From contig NC_134089.1 of the NCBI RefSeq assembly GCF_000715075.1, positions 67,376,697 through 67,440,696 of the forward strand: a DNA stretch of 64,000 nt. Direction: 5' to 3'. The notes below the pieces were generated by a model, which saw only the letters and a list, made by a program, of their open reading frames with translations, did no database searches and was not told the origin of the DNA. Every line of letters starts with the position of its first letter. The stretch's first letter is position 1. Position numbers and translations under genes: made by a program. Source of the stretch: Nicotiana tabacum. Its lineage: Eukaryota; Streptophyta; Magnoliopsida; Solanales; Solanaceae. Positions 1 through 11,156 of this stretch are shown one piece after another.

Positions 1-960
1 TTGAATGCTCTTAAGCCCCATCAGTAAGAAGTAAGTTTTAGCTGCCGACATATATAGGATCTCATCAACAGGCAACCATCCTAGCGTCCATTGTATTTGG
101 CTGGCAGTAAGAGCTTGAAAGAACGAGGTCCATGCCAGGACTCCTTTGGGCAAACTGATCTCTTTGGTTCTCGTGTAAGATTCTTCTATGCAAGTCTTTT
201 CCGGGGAACCATGGCTCAAAATCTCGGAATGATGGCAGAGGTGCTCGGTCATCCATATCTGTAGGAGCAAGTTACAACCTTCGAAGAAATTTCCCCCAGC
301 TTTACAAGCTGTAAGAGCTCGAAAGATGTCAGATACCACCATAGGCGTGAGAGTACTGTCACTTTGCGTGAGTAAAGTGCTGACGGCCCCGGATATCTTC
401 AAATCAATGTTTCCGTCTTTTCTTGGAAATACCAGAAGGCCCAGGAACATCATCATGAACGCTACCCGTCTGTGCTTGTCCCACTTCTGACGAACACCTT
501 TGCTGCACAGTTTGTTGATTGGATTATTGAATCCCCCCTCATGACCGTACCTATCATATATGAAGCATGGAGTACAAAATCCGGCTGCCAGATCCGGGTT
601 GTGGACTATTCTAGGTATCTTCAATGAATCTAGGAACCTATGTACCGTGACAACTCTTGGGGCGACCAAGTATTTTTGCCTCAAGGGAAGTTCAGCATTC
701 CCGATGTATCCGGCCATTTCTTCCAAAGTTGGGGTGAGTTCAAAAACAGAGAAATGGAAAACATTGTGCGCCGGGTCCCAATAGGTAACCAAAGCTCTTA
801 TGATATCTCCCCGAGGCTGGATTTCCAACAAATCCACGAGACCTTTCAAATATTTCTTGACCTCATTTTGTCCTTCAGCACCTAGATCATTCCACCATAG
901 CCGTAACTTGACAGGGATTTTGGTCATTATTAAAAAATGTTCATTTTGCATCGTGCTCAT
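1..960 (-). CDS. Ogre-type ORF1 protein (DUF7745-like), 3' end beyond window
   Basis: An open frame runs on the minus strand from an ATG at 958-960 to the window edge, about 320 codons without a stop. It begins MSTMQNEHF, with a second ATG three codons later. The protein is rich in short hydrophobic blocks (LRLWWNDLGAEGQ, ALVTYWDPAHNVF, RVAFMMMFLGLLVFPR) and resembles the uncharacterised ORF that solanaceous Ogre/Tat retrotransposons carry upstream of gag. I recognise the family but no biochemical function is known to me. The ORF lies about 1.6 kb downstream of the primer site and 5' LTR of the same element, which is where Ogre ORF1 belongs. The intact frame contrasts with the broken genes of the other elements here and suggests a relatively young copy. 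The DUF name is from memory. Confidence 0.72.
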   Translation of the reverse strand, partial: MSTMQNEHFLIMTKIPVKLRLWWNDLGAEGQNEVKKYLKGLVDLLEIQPRGDIIRALVTYWDPAHNVFHFSVFELTPTLEEMAGYIGNAELPLRQKYLVAPRVVTVHRFLDSLKIPRIVHNPDLAAGFCTPCFIYDRYGHEGGFNNPINKLCSKGVRQKWDKHRRVAFMMMFLGLLVFPRKDGNIDLKISGAVSTLLTQSDSTLTPMVVSDIFRALTACKAGGNFFEGCNLLLQIWMTEHLCHHSEILSHGSPEKTCIEESYTRTKEISLPKGVLAWTSFFQALTASQIQWTLGWLPVDEILYMSAAKTYFLLMGLKSIQ

Positions 961-2526
961 CCTGCACATTTATTAAGGTGATTTCAACAAAAATGACTTT
1001 GACTCAAAAATATTTTACAAAGGGGATCAAGTTTTGAACACGGCCTTTAAACACTTTGAGGACGAAGATTTTAAGGTCGTGTGGGTCAACTGGACAAAAA
1101 TACTAAACAAGACCCAAAGGTGGCTATTTATGCAAAGTCAGCCTTCCGGCGTCTCTTTCGGGAACATTCGGCTATTTATGACAAAACAGCATCACCCGAT
1201 TTATTTATGACTCTTTTTATTGTTTTTCGAATTAGAAAACTCAATATTGCCAACACGGCCTTTCAACGCCTCGGTGACGAGGATTTTAAGGCTGTGTGGG
1301 TCAATTGGACCAAACCTAAAAAAAATGACTCAAAGGTGGCTGTTTATGCAAAGTCAGCCTTCCGGCGTCCCTTTCGGGAACATTCGGTTATTTATGACAA
1401 AACAACATCACCTAATTTATTTACGACTCTTTTTAAAGTTTGAAACACATTTTTATTTATTTATTCATTGATTTTGGCTACTTTAGCAAAAATGGGGTTG
1501 AACCCGACGAGGGTTGCCTACGTATCTCACATCCGGTGAGAATCAAACCTGCGTAGTTCGGGATTATCGTGAATAGAGAAAATCAAATAAACCTAGAAAA
1601 CAAGAATATATTTTTTATTTTTTATTTTTCTTTTGAAAAGAGATAAAGACTAACGAAAAATATATTTTTTAGGAAATATTTGGACTATTAGTCTGATTTT
1701 ATAAAAGGGGTACTACGAAAGAAACAACATTTTTTAAATTATGAATTTTCCGTTTTTTTTTACTTTTAAATAAATACCTTCTTTTTTTTTATTTTGAAAG
1801 TGATAAAAAAAATTATATTTTTTTTTTAATAACTCAAACTAAGAAGACAAATTTTGTTTTTATTCTTTTTTTTTAGAAAAATTCCGGCGAGGTTTTGACA
1901 CTACTTGGACATTGGTTTTATTTTTCCAAAATAAGTAATTATCTCCCTACGCTGCTATTTTCTTTTTTAGAAACCGGTCAGCATGCGGAACTGAAGCAAA
2001 TAAATGCGCAAAACAGATAGGAATGCAGCAGGATGGTCTTTTCATTTCTGGTTGCCTGTCCTAGACGGACCCAACCCCTGTGTTGAGCCCCCTAAGTCAA
2101 ATGCAACATGATGCAAATAAACGTTCCTACTAGGGATCCGGCATGAAGTTTCGTTATACTAGGTTTATAACCTGGGCATTTGTTCTAGACTGTGTACCCG
2201 AGCAGACAACTCGAGTCGAGGAGGGGGCTACGTACCGGGGACCCGCGAGATCGTCCGGCTTTGTAACTTGTCCGACCTCTTTCTTATTTCAGGTATCGAC
2301 ACTAACAGAATAGGGAGTCTCGACCAGCGAGCTTCTCCCCGGAGGTAAGAAGAGAAAGGTTTCGGCACAGTTTATATACAGTTCAGATAATATCAAAGCG
2401 GTAAAAAAAATAACATTTAGCACGTTATGCAAAAACATGTAATAAAGATCAGATAATAAAGCCAAATATAACAATTATTCTAAGCTCGAATTCTTGAACC
2501 CTGAACCAGTGGTTCTGGGTTATATT
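961..2526 (-). other. 5' leader of Ogre element E1
   Basis: This stretch separates ORF1 from the primer binding site of E1. I see no coding frame of note on the minus strand. It contains long A/T homopolymer runs around 1610-1880 and the tandem duplication listed separately. Short plus-strand frames at 1081-1443 and 1220-1471 are chance readings of the duplicated leader. Confidence 0.6.
1037..1441. repeat. Tandem duplication, ~215-bp unit, in E1 leader
   Basis: Two imperfect copies follow one another. The first starts at 1037 and the second at 1252, each beginning AACACGGCCTTT. Both contain TGCAAAGTCAGCCTTCCGGC and TTCGGGAACATTCGG, followed by a TTTATGACAAAACA block. The copies differ by scattered substitutions and a few small indels. 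Untranslated regions of Ogre-like elements often carry such local repeats. Confidence 0.8.
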
Positions 2527-2544
2527 TCCCCAGCAGAGTCGCCA
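2527..2544 (-). other. Primer binding site of E1 (tRNA-Arg type)
   Basis: Read on the minus strand the site is TGGCGACTCTGCTGGGGA, the primer site typical of Ogre elements, complementary to the 3' end of a tRNA-Arg. Four bases (2545-2548) separate it from the LTR start at 2549. Its position fixes 2549-6521 as a 5' LTR and shows that E1 continues leftwards. Confidence 0.85.
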
Positions 2545-2548
2545 GAGC

Positions 2549-5500
2549 TGTCACACCTCCTTTTTGCGCGCCCGGCCCCAAAGGGTTAAATGCGCGAGGG
2601 GAGTTTTTCCAATTTAAGTGACAATATTCGAAATGGGATTATTTATTTAATTCAGAGTCGCCACTTGGGAAAGGTTTGGCTTTTGGTGTCCCAAGTCACC
2701 GGTTTATATTGAATCCCAAATCGAGGAAATTTTCGACTTTTCCAAATGAAGTCTGCGAACCAGAAATTCTAAGTAAGGAATTCTGTTGACCCGAGGGAAG
2801 GTGTTAGGCACCCTCGAATCCCGTGGTTCTAGCACGGTCGCTTAAATTATTATAATGGCTAAATATCTGATTTAAATACATGTTATGACTTACGTGCTTT
2901 TATTAAGTTTAAACCGCTTTTATCATTATCATTTATTTTTATAGAATTGCAACGTCGTAAAAATGCATCTCGAACCACGTCACAATCAATGCGCTCGTGA
3001 TTGTCAACACATTTTGACTTCGTTGAGATTTGGATTTGGGTCACATCAATGCACACCCGAATTTAAGAATGTAATTTAATTAAACCGTACCTAAAGAGTC
3101 TAACGTATTATTATCCTTGGGGAAGGCCGTAAAATTTGCTAAACGGCCTGTCCCGAATTCTAAGTATTTTTTATGGTTAATTATTGAGGGCCCCGCAATT
3201 CGCATTTTTTATTTGGCAAGGCTCATCTTATTTTTTAGAAGGGTATCCTAAAGTGACTACATTTCTATTACGTTTGTCTCTAAAATAATAAAAAAAAGGA
3301 AGATGCCAAACTTACTTGTTTAGACAAGTACATACTGAATTTTTACTATGTCTGCCGAATCCGAATTTTGTTCGATTACCTGATTGATTGTTTATGCGGT
3401 GAGAGTTACCTCATACCTTGTCTTCATCGAGTGAATACGCTTATTAATTTTGCTAAGTGAGATTGCAAGCAAACTAATAACATATACTAAACTCATGTTG
3501 ACGACCTCCAAGTTTGATTTTTAAAACTAGCCTATTTGGACTTGATAAATGAAATTGGCTGTTTAATAAGAAAACTACTACTTATTGAACTAAAAAACGC
3601 CTGCTAGTTTTCCTCAAAAAGTCATCGCATTATTTCGAAACAGTGAATCTATACTGAAGCCCAATATCGAACCTGTATCGGATCAAGTAATCTGACAAAA
3701 GAGTTGGCGTACATGGCCAAAATCTTAATGTGACCGCATGAGAGTTTGTTCGGGGTACATTTGTCCCGAACCAAATACAACAGATTTGGACAATTCAGTG
3801 GTCTAGACAAAATACATGCAGATGCTTGCCAATGATTCTATGTTATACTGTCATAACTAAATCAAGACCCCAATGATTATATACATTAAAACACACCTGA
3901 TCTAATAAACAATGCTATCTAATATTTCATCTCAAACAGAATGTATGTTAATTTATACAGAGCAATTGCTGTCGGAACGAACTTAAACAAATGCGGACCG
4001 ACTACCATTCAACCTATGGCCATGTTTTGAACATAGGTATTGTGAAGGAATCAACATTCATTTCTTTTATTTCTGCTTCAAAGCTTCAAGCTTTCAACAA
4101 CAAGTAATTTCAGAAGTGTGTACCTGGAAGTGTTTACAGTTGAAGAAGAATAGAAGTCAGCAGAGTAACAATAGGAGCAACACCAAACACCAGCAGTAAC
4201 AGCAGGTAACAAACAAGGCAGTGGAAATAGAAACCCCAGATAGACCAAACTTCAGGAAAGAAACCAATGCAAACTAAAACCAGTGAGCTCAGTTTAAACT
4301 TGGAAGGATCAGAATCGATTGAACAAGTAGAAGAACAAATGAAATCCGACAACAATGTGAAGAAAACAGTTCCTGATTTTTCTATATCCTTTCTCTCTTG
4401 TATCTGTGTGTGTGTATATCAAAAATCTGTCCCCTATCGGTTTGTATGCCTGTCCCTTTTATAAGCCTTCACATCACCCCCTTAACAGCCTGTTAGACCA
4501 AGAGAATACCCCTCCCATGTGCTATCTTCTTTTCAGTTTCCACTTAGCTATTTAAGTATTAACCCCCCCCCCCATCACATTCCCTGGCAGACTTACTCTT
4601 TTAAATGGGGTTTAATACTTCTTAAACTAAAGCAGGGTAATGGGCAGCAGAATATGTCTGACAGCATGTGCTGTCAACTATTTTATTCAAAAGCCCTTAT
4701 GCAGGGCACAAGCTGTGCACAAATGCACCTTGTGGTGCACCAATGCACATGTTGTGCACAAGTGCACATGCCCTGCAATTTCAGAAACTGTAACTAAACA
4801 AAACATTTGATTTCACATTCCTGATTCAAATCAACAATTATAAGTACTAAACTCAGTTCCTAATCGATTCAAACAAATGTGTCCAGAAGCAAATCGATTT
4901 GTTATTGTTCAGGCAGTTGAAAACTAATTGACGACACATGTCGACTCGACTATACTAGTTATAACACATACAATCGAAACCAAAATCAGACATTTAACAG
5001 TGTCGAACACATGATTCGAATTGTACTGACTAAGCAAAATTGTACTCGAGGAATCAGTTGGTCAGTTCACATTTGAAATTCAACTAATTGCACAACAAAT
5101 ACATACATACACATTATCAGAACAATTAGAAGAAGGACTCAATCAAACAACAGAGGTTCAGGCAAGGTGGACAGGACACAGTTGGTAAAATTCGAAACAC
5201 AAATTTCACAATAACATGAACAGCCTTTTAAACAAGCATGGACTAAAAGAATAAAGAAAAAGGAAAACAGAAACTCACCTTAAATTCGAAAAATCAAAAG
5301 CCTTAGCCTGGATTCGAACAGACCTTTCTTAAGGCTGAACGGACTTTAATCGAAGTGTTTCTCAGATGAGAAACACTTCGATTAAGGTCCATTAGACCTT
5401 AATCTCTTGGTTTAAACGAGATACGGGCCAGTGACGAGGAACCCTAAGGTTCCAAAAATTAGATCTGGGATTCATGCTTCCCTGGTCAGATTCGGACCAA

Positions 5501-6521
5501 ACCAAGCATGGTTTGGTCACGAGGGGGGTCTGGGGGAGTGTCTGGTGTGAAGTTGAGGTCGATTGATGTAAGTCAGGTTCCGACTCAAATCTTCAAATGA
5601 AGATTCGAGACGGTGGGAGGGGATTTGAGCTAAGTGGTTAACGGATCCATGTTCAGGATGGCAAGGGGGTTCTATGGTGTTAAGGGTAGGGTCACCGGCG
5701 TCCATGCCGCCGGCTTTCATGGTGAAAGTATACAGGGGCGGCTAGGGTTTGAAGGGGAAGGGTCTGGTGAAGACGAAGGCTGGGGTATTGGATAGGGGGT
5801 AGGGTATGGTTGTAGGTTTATATAGTTAGTGGATAGGTGAATCCTGGCCGTTGGATGAGACATGATGAAGGGCCAGGATCCTTCGACTAACAGGGAACGG
5901 CGTCGTTTCAAGGGTAAAGGGTCAAGGTCGGTCCGGGTGAGACGGGTCGGGTCTGTTAGTGGGTTCGGGGTGAGAGATCTTGGCCGTTGATCTTTCAGAG
6001 ATCAACGGCTCAGATCAGTCTGGATTAAAACGGCGTCGTTTGGACGTTCTCGAAGTAGGCTGGTCACGGACCGGGCAAACACGGGTTTTGGGCTGAGTTT
6101 GTTTGGGCCAATTTGTTTAAAATTGGCCCAAGTCCGTGAATTTTTTTTATTATTATTTTATTTTCTTATTTATTTTAAAAACAAAACCTAAGTAAATCAA
6201 ATTAAAATTAAATAAACATTTAATACAATTATTTGCACACACATTAAAATATTTAAAACAGGTAAAATCAAACAAAACAAAATCACGGACAAAGATGCCT
6301 ATTTATGATTTTCTATTTAACGAACAGATCCCGGTTCAAATTACGCATGACACATACATTTTTTGTATTTGCTTTAATAAAAAATAAAATGGGCAAAAAT
6401 TATAAATAATTAACAAAGTGCCATGTAAAATCCAAAAATTGTACAATAGGACCATTTGTTATTATTTTTATTTCTTTTTTTTGGAGCGATTGTCGCGTAA
6501 AACAAAAATCACGTGCTCACA
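2549..6521 (-). mobile_element. 5' LTR of Ogre element E1
   Basis: In plus-strand reading the LTR starts TGTCACACCTCC and ends ACGTGCTCACA, giving the TG...CA ends expected of LTRs. It is 3,973 bp long. Its first about 600 bases (TTTTTGCGC, GTCGCCACTTGGGAAAGG, CAAGTCACCGGTTTAT) match the LTR at 48510-53064 closely, and the last 15-20 bases also match. The primer site lies on its left, so it is the 5' LTR of a minus-strand element. The external end at 6521 abuts the non-autonomous element E3. It contains no gene; frames within it are short and unsupported. Confidence 0.85.
4457..4465 (-). promoter_or_regulatory. Putative TATA box of E1 LTR
   Basis: On the minus strand the sequence is GGCTTATAAAAGGGAC, a good TATA box. 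It lies about 2.06 kb inside the LTR from its external end. A TATAAAAT at 50598-50605 in the related LTR is about 2.46 kb inside, comparable given that LTR's greater length. It probably marks the U3/R boundary region. No transcript evidence is available. Confidence 0.45.
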
Positions 6522-9500
6522 ACAAGTTCGTGAACAAAAGGAAAAGTTAGACCCCCAAAGTAATACAAATCAGTAGGGGCAGGTGAACAGGATAACTAAA
6601 CGTGAATTAAGGACTGAGTGATTAGATAATAGTCAGCATCATCAGAATTTCAGATTTCGTTCCAGTGTTAATAGATTGGACAATAGAAGAAAATTCATGA
6701 GAAATTTAGAAAATGGTCATTCAGGAAGACACTTCCCTAAAGCAAGCAATGTGAGCAAAGTTAAACTTAAGGGACTATACGTGTCGGTTACACTAGATGC
6801 CTCCCTCTTGACTAAGGAAATTTGTTATCATTGGTACAGAACGATTACCGCAAGGCGAGTAAGAGTCATCGATGATGTAAAAAGACGCCAAAGATGAAGA
6901 GATAAAACATTTATGTGTAGATCATCGTAGCACTAAATGTTAGTACTCCCCTAAAGGGTTGAATATGGAGTAATGTGCCATGAAATCAGAATTAAGTGGT
7001 GCTAGTAATCATGAAATGGTAAAGGAAGAATGCGGTAAAAACGAAAAAGGAATGAGATTACACTTAGTAGTTGATTACGCGGAGTATTGATATGAGAATG
7101 GACCAACAAGTAGTTAGTAGTTGATTCAGGAAGAGTCCAGTTATGGCTAGGCAAGAGGATAAAGACAAATCAGCAGATTAGTGCAAGATAAACACAGGGA
7201 ACCTCAATATGGGGAATTCATCCTCGCAGTTATGACATTGTAATACTTGAGATATATTCGTATAAGAGTTGGGGAAGTTAAAAAGGTACCGTATGAGTAT
7301 TACGGAAATAAAAGAGAATTCCACTGGGAAGATAGTCAAAATATCAGTTCAGAAGCAACCCTACAAGCACAAGGATGTGGAGGTAAGTATCTACGGATAA
7401 TTAGAGGTGAGGAAGAACATCAAAAACTCCATCAGGTATACGATGTAATAAGCTTGCAGCTTTACAAGAGTCAGAGGTTCCTCCTTAAATACTATAATGG
7501 AAGACTAGCTAAGGAAATAAGAAAGAAAACATCAACCTAAACATAGAAACTCGAAGTAGAAATGGCCATGCAAAAACGGTCTCACTACAAAAATTATACG
7601 CATTCCAAAAGAAAGTGGCACCTACCATGGCCAATGAACAGAGAGAAAAATCAAAGGTAATATTCGAGACCATATGAGTTGCACAAAAAAATCTGGCATG
7701 CGTGGGAACTAGGATAATTAAGTATGCACGCAACAAGGGGGCAGAAAGACCAAAAAAACGTAATTGAGTACGTTTAAAGAAAGCTAAGATGGAACGAAAG
7801 GAATTATTCGACAAATGATCCAGAGTTAGTACGTTATGGATACACTCAATATTTTGGAGTATTATTCATGCAGCATATATGTTAACAATCATACAGTCGT
7901 AGAAGACTCTGGTATAAGTTAAAAGAAAGAATTGATCCCAGGGCATATACAAAGGATTGAGTTGTTAGAAGATTGTATCATGGATATTCCCTAACGCCCA
8001 TGAAGGGCTAGGGTAATGACTAATAACAAGAGACGCAGATCGGAAGATAGCTCAAGCCTACATAAAGGTCGATTAGAAGGAAGAGGAAACTAAAGAGTTA
8101 CACCAACTAAGTAAATCAGGAGTCTGAATATTGGCCCCAGAAAATTATAGATATCATGATTTAGAACATTGCAGAATCACTCTTAATATCAGAGGTACAA
8201 GAGAGACAGTACGACAGTCATATTTTATAACGGACCTACGATAAAGCCAGTTAGAAAATTACCAGCCTCATAAGAAGTTAGTACGAAGTTCTCACTGGAT
8301 TGTGTATGCTTTAGAGGTGCAAGTATTATAATAGAGCTTCAAGTTGTGGAGGCGAATCATACCTATGTGGAAGGGAGATTATGAAAGTAATAGAAGAGGT
8401 AAGGCGATATTTTAAGGTAAGTAAGGTAAAGGTACAAGATACTCAAATACAGAAGGTTGTGAATAGTCCATACTATTGATAGAAGGCTAGAAGTACTGGG
8501 ATTCAGTATCGAGGAACGATAGCAGCGTCGTCAGTGCCATATTTTCCGGCCTATGGTTTCTAGGTATCAAAAGGTCTAGTTAATAGAGTAAAGAAGAGTT
8601 AGAGACGATGTCATGTCTCGCTGGATGTTCTAAAATTACATAAGGAAATCTATGGTGCAAGCAAGTTGAAGGAAGGTTGCGAGTAGTATTAATAGATATG
8701 TGTAAGTCCCAATATAAAGTATGGTAAAACAATAGGATTTTAAGGTGAAAGGAGTAAGGGTAAGAAAGGGCGAGCGAGAAAGTGACGAGAATGGATAAAT
8801 CCTCAGGATTAAGCCATGAAAACAGAAGGGCTGATGGTTTCTCTATGTTATAGAAAGTTCAGTAGCGCCTGAATGAACTCAAAGAAGTCTAAGACTAATA
8901 GCATTTAAGAGAGATGGAATGTTGTCCTAGTAGTAGAATAATGGTGTAATTATGATAGATAAAGGATGATGTTTGGGTCTTTGATTAGGTAATGATTTAA
9001 TGAATTGTACAGGATTAAAATACCCACGTAAGACGAATCACATTGGGATGACTATGATATGAAATAGGGTTATGGAAGTATAGTATTGCCCCAGGTGGAT
9101 CAGGAAAAATCACTTCAAATGTTTCACGATGCAACGTAATCCCTAGTGGTAATGTATTACGTAAGAAGTTTCAAGTTATCAAAGAAAGATTGTAGATCAA
9201 CATTGAGATGGATCAACAATGGATGGATAAAAGTTATAAAAGTATGAGATGAGATTTGGTTGTCACTCTTAAGATGAACAGTGGTGAGGAAACATTAAAG
9301 GACTTAGATTAATACTTATAGGATAAAAAATCGAAGTAAGAGTTATGGTATAATATGACCTATCTAGATACAGTAAAGTCATACGGATAGATAACTGGGT
9401 CTATGAAACAAGATATAGCAATATTCGTAAGTTCAACAAAGTACCGAGCAAAGAACTTTAGTACACCCATAGATACCCAGAGGGATATCTTGTCAAGTTC

Positions 9501-9635
9501 TGTGTATGTTCCAAAAGTGAGGCCTAGAGATTGGCTAAAAGATAAAGGAAAGAGTCCCATAGGCGCACATAATAGGAAGAAGTCGTATAGGCTGCATGAC
9601 AAAAGGTAGCAACAGTTACAAAATTGGAAGAATTC
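6522..9635 (+). mobile_element. Internal region (left part) of non-autonomous LTR element E3
   Basis: About 3.1 kb of A/G-rich sequence has no convincing ORF in any frame and no recognisable gag or pol motif. It resumes at 33111 after the insertion of E4, and the join is marked by a perfect AATTC duplication. The continuation leads to a polypurine tract and a chromovirus-like 3' LTR, so this is the internal region of a plus-strand LTR element without coding capacity (LARD-like). Its 5' LTR is not in the window; the Ogre LTR E1 ends exactly where this sequence begins, so E1 probably inserted into it. Confidence 0.55.
9631..9635. repeat. Target-site duplication of E4, left copy (AATTC)
   Basis: AATTC lies directly before the LTR start TGATCGGAGCC. 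The identical AATTC occurs at 33111-33115, directly after the LTR end CTAGTTATCA. A 5-bp duplication is what a Ty3/gypsy integrase makes. Confidence 0.9.
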
Positions 9636-11156
9636 TGATCGGAGCCAACCCTACACCACTACAAAGTGGCGAGAGCGGTCGAAGCAGCTTTTACCCGAGA
9701 TGGTCGGGATCGAATCCTCAGGGAGCTAGAAGTGGGAATTGGATTCCTATCTAAACTAGAGATGCATGTTGCTCTTAATTACTCTTCCAATCATCTTTTG
9801 GTTGGGTTTTACTTCTAATATTTATGCTAATAGTATGCTAAATTAAACTAAGAATGATTTTTGTAGGGTTTTCTAATTAGTTAAAGAGGCACTAGGGAAG
9901 TGACTTTCTCCTAGGTGAATACTTGACAGGATCAAAAGCCTAAGGCAAAGACATTATGTTGGGAATTGTGATATAGCTAATGCACGGAATTACTCACTCT
10001 ATACCTCTCGGTAGCTTGAGTGACTTTGCCCTAATTGACTTTCTCAAGAACAATTGGGTGTCAAAATTGTGCTAGCAATATAGGATCAAGTCGGGTATTA
10101 CTATCTCTAGGTTTAACCCTTTAATGGGGGCTATCAATCTCTTGATTATACCCCAATTCCTTGTTGGAGTAATTTTCCTAGACTCAAGTTCTCTTTCTCA
10201 AGAAGAACCCAAGTCAAATAGGCACAAATTAGTGTTTGCAGCCACTAATTCAACATAGAAAACACAAACCAGTCCAAATATTAACTACCCATAAACATCT
10301 AAGCCTTAAATCACAAGACCCATCAAATACCCATACTAGGGTTGAGCCACAACCCTAGCTAATGGGTCTAGCTACTCATAATAATGGAAGAAAATAAAGA
10401 AATAGATAATGAAAAACCCATAAGATTTAATTACAAGCTAATAATTGAAGGTTCAATGATAAACCCACGATAAAATTACTCAAAATAGTCAAATACAGTC
10501 GTTCATGTGCTCTGCTGAAAGATAGATTACCAAAGATGACCTAAAAATGGGAAAAGAAAGTATTTATACTAGGCCAAATTTTTGGACAAAAATACCCCAG
10601 CGGGGTAGTGCGATCCGCCCAAAATGCACCGTAGACCAGAATAAAGCGTTATAGCTTGATAATGCATTCTTTGAATCTGGCCATCGCGGGCCGCATAAAA
10701 TGCACCGCGGCCGCGGTGGCATCAGTTGCGGTCCGCACAAAAAGGACCGCGGACCGCACTGGCCTTCATCTTCAAACTCCTAACTCTCTGAACCCCCATC
10801 TTTACGGACCGCACAAAATGGGTTGCAGCCGCAAAGAGGCTACTGCGACCGCACTAAATCCTCCGCGGTTCACATTACCTTAGGCTCCAAAAGTGCACTT
10901 CTCTGGTTCTTCTCATTGCGGGCCGCACTAAATGGATTGCGGCCGCAGTGGATCTATTTTTACTGTTCTTGGACTTGTTCTTTGTACTTGTGCATGTTTC
11001 ACTCCTTTTTGAGCTGGTTTTGACTAATTGTCACCTTTTTTGACCAAACCCTGCAACAAAGTACAACATGTAAGCCTTTGGGACTATTTTGTATACGTTT
11101 TTAATCAAAACTCAAGTAAAAATGAGTGTAAAATGGACTAGAATCCCTAGTTATCA
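9636..11156 (-). mobile_element. 3' LTR of E4
   Basis: The LTR is 1,521 bp long, starting TGATCGGAGCCAACC and ending CCCTAGTTATCA. It is co-linear with 21592-23000 and 33035-33110 (same text from CCAACCCTACACCACTACAAA onwards), with differences of only a few percent by eye. The internal side at 11157 begins ACTCCCCCAACCTTAAGC. Read on the minus strand that is a purine-rich tract (AAGGTTGGGGGAGT) directly upstream of the LTR, so this is the 3' LTR. It contains a cluster of GC-rich CGGACCGCACAAAATG-like motifs at about 10590-10950. Confidence 0.88.

Noticed and set aside
1081..1471. Plus-strand frames in the E1 leader, seemingly with an internal protein repeat
   Set aside because: The apparent protein repeat just reflects the 215-bp DNA duplication; wrong strand for the element.
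7247..7814. Possible genes of 97 (plus) and 101 (minus) codons in E3
   Set aside because: Overlapping, composition typical of random AT-rich frames, no domain; the whole stretch appears non-coding.
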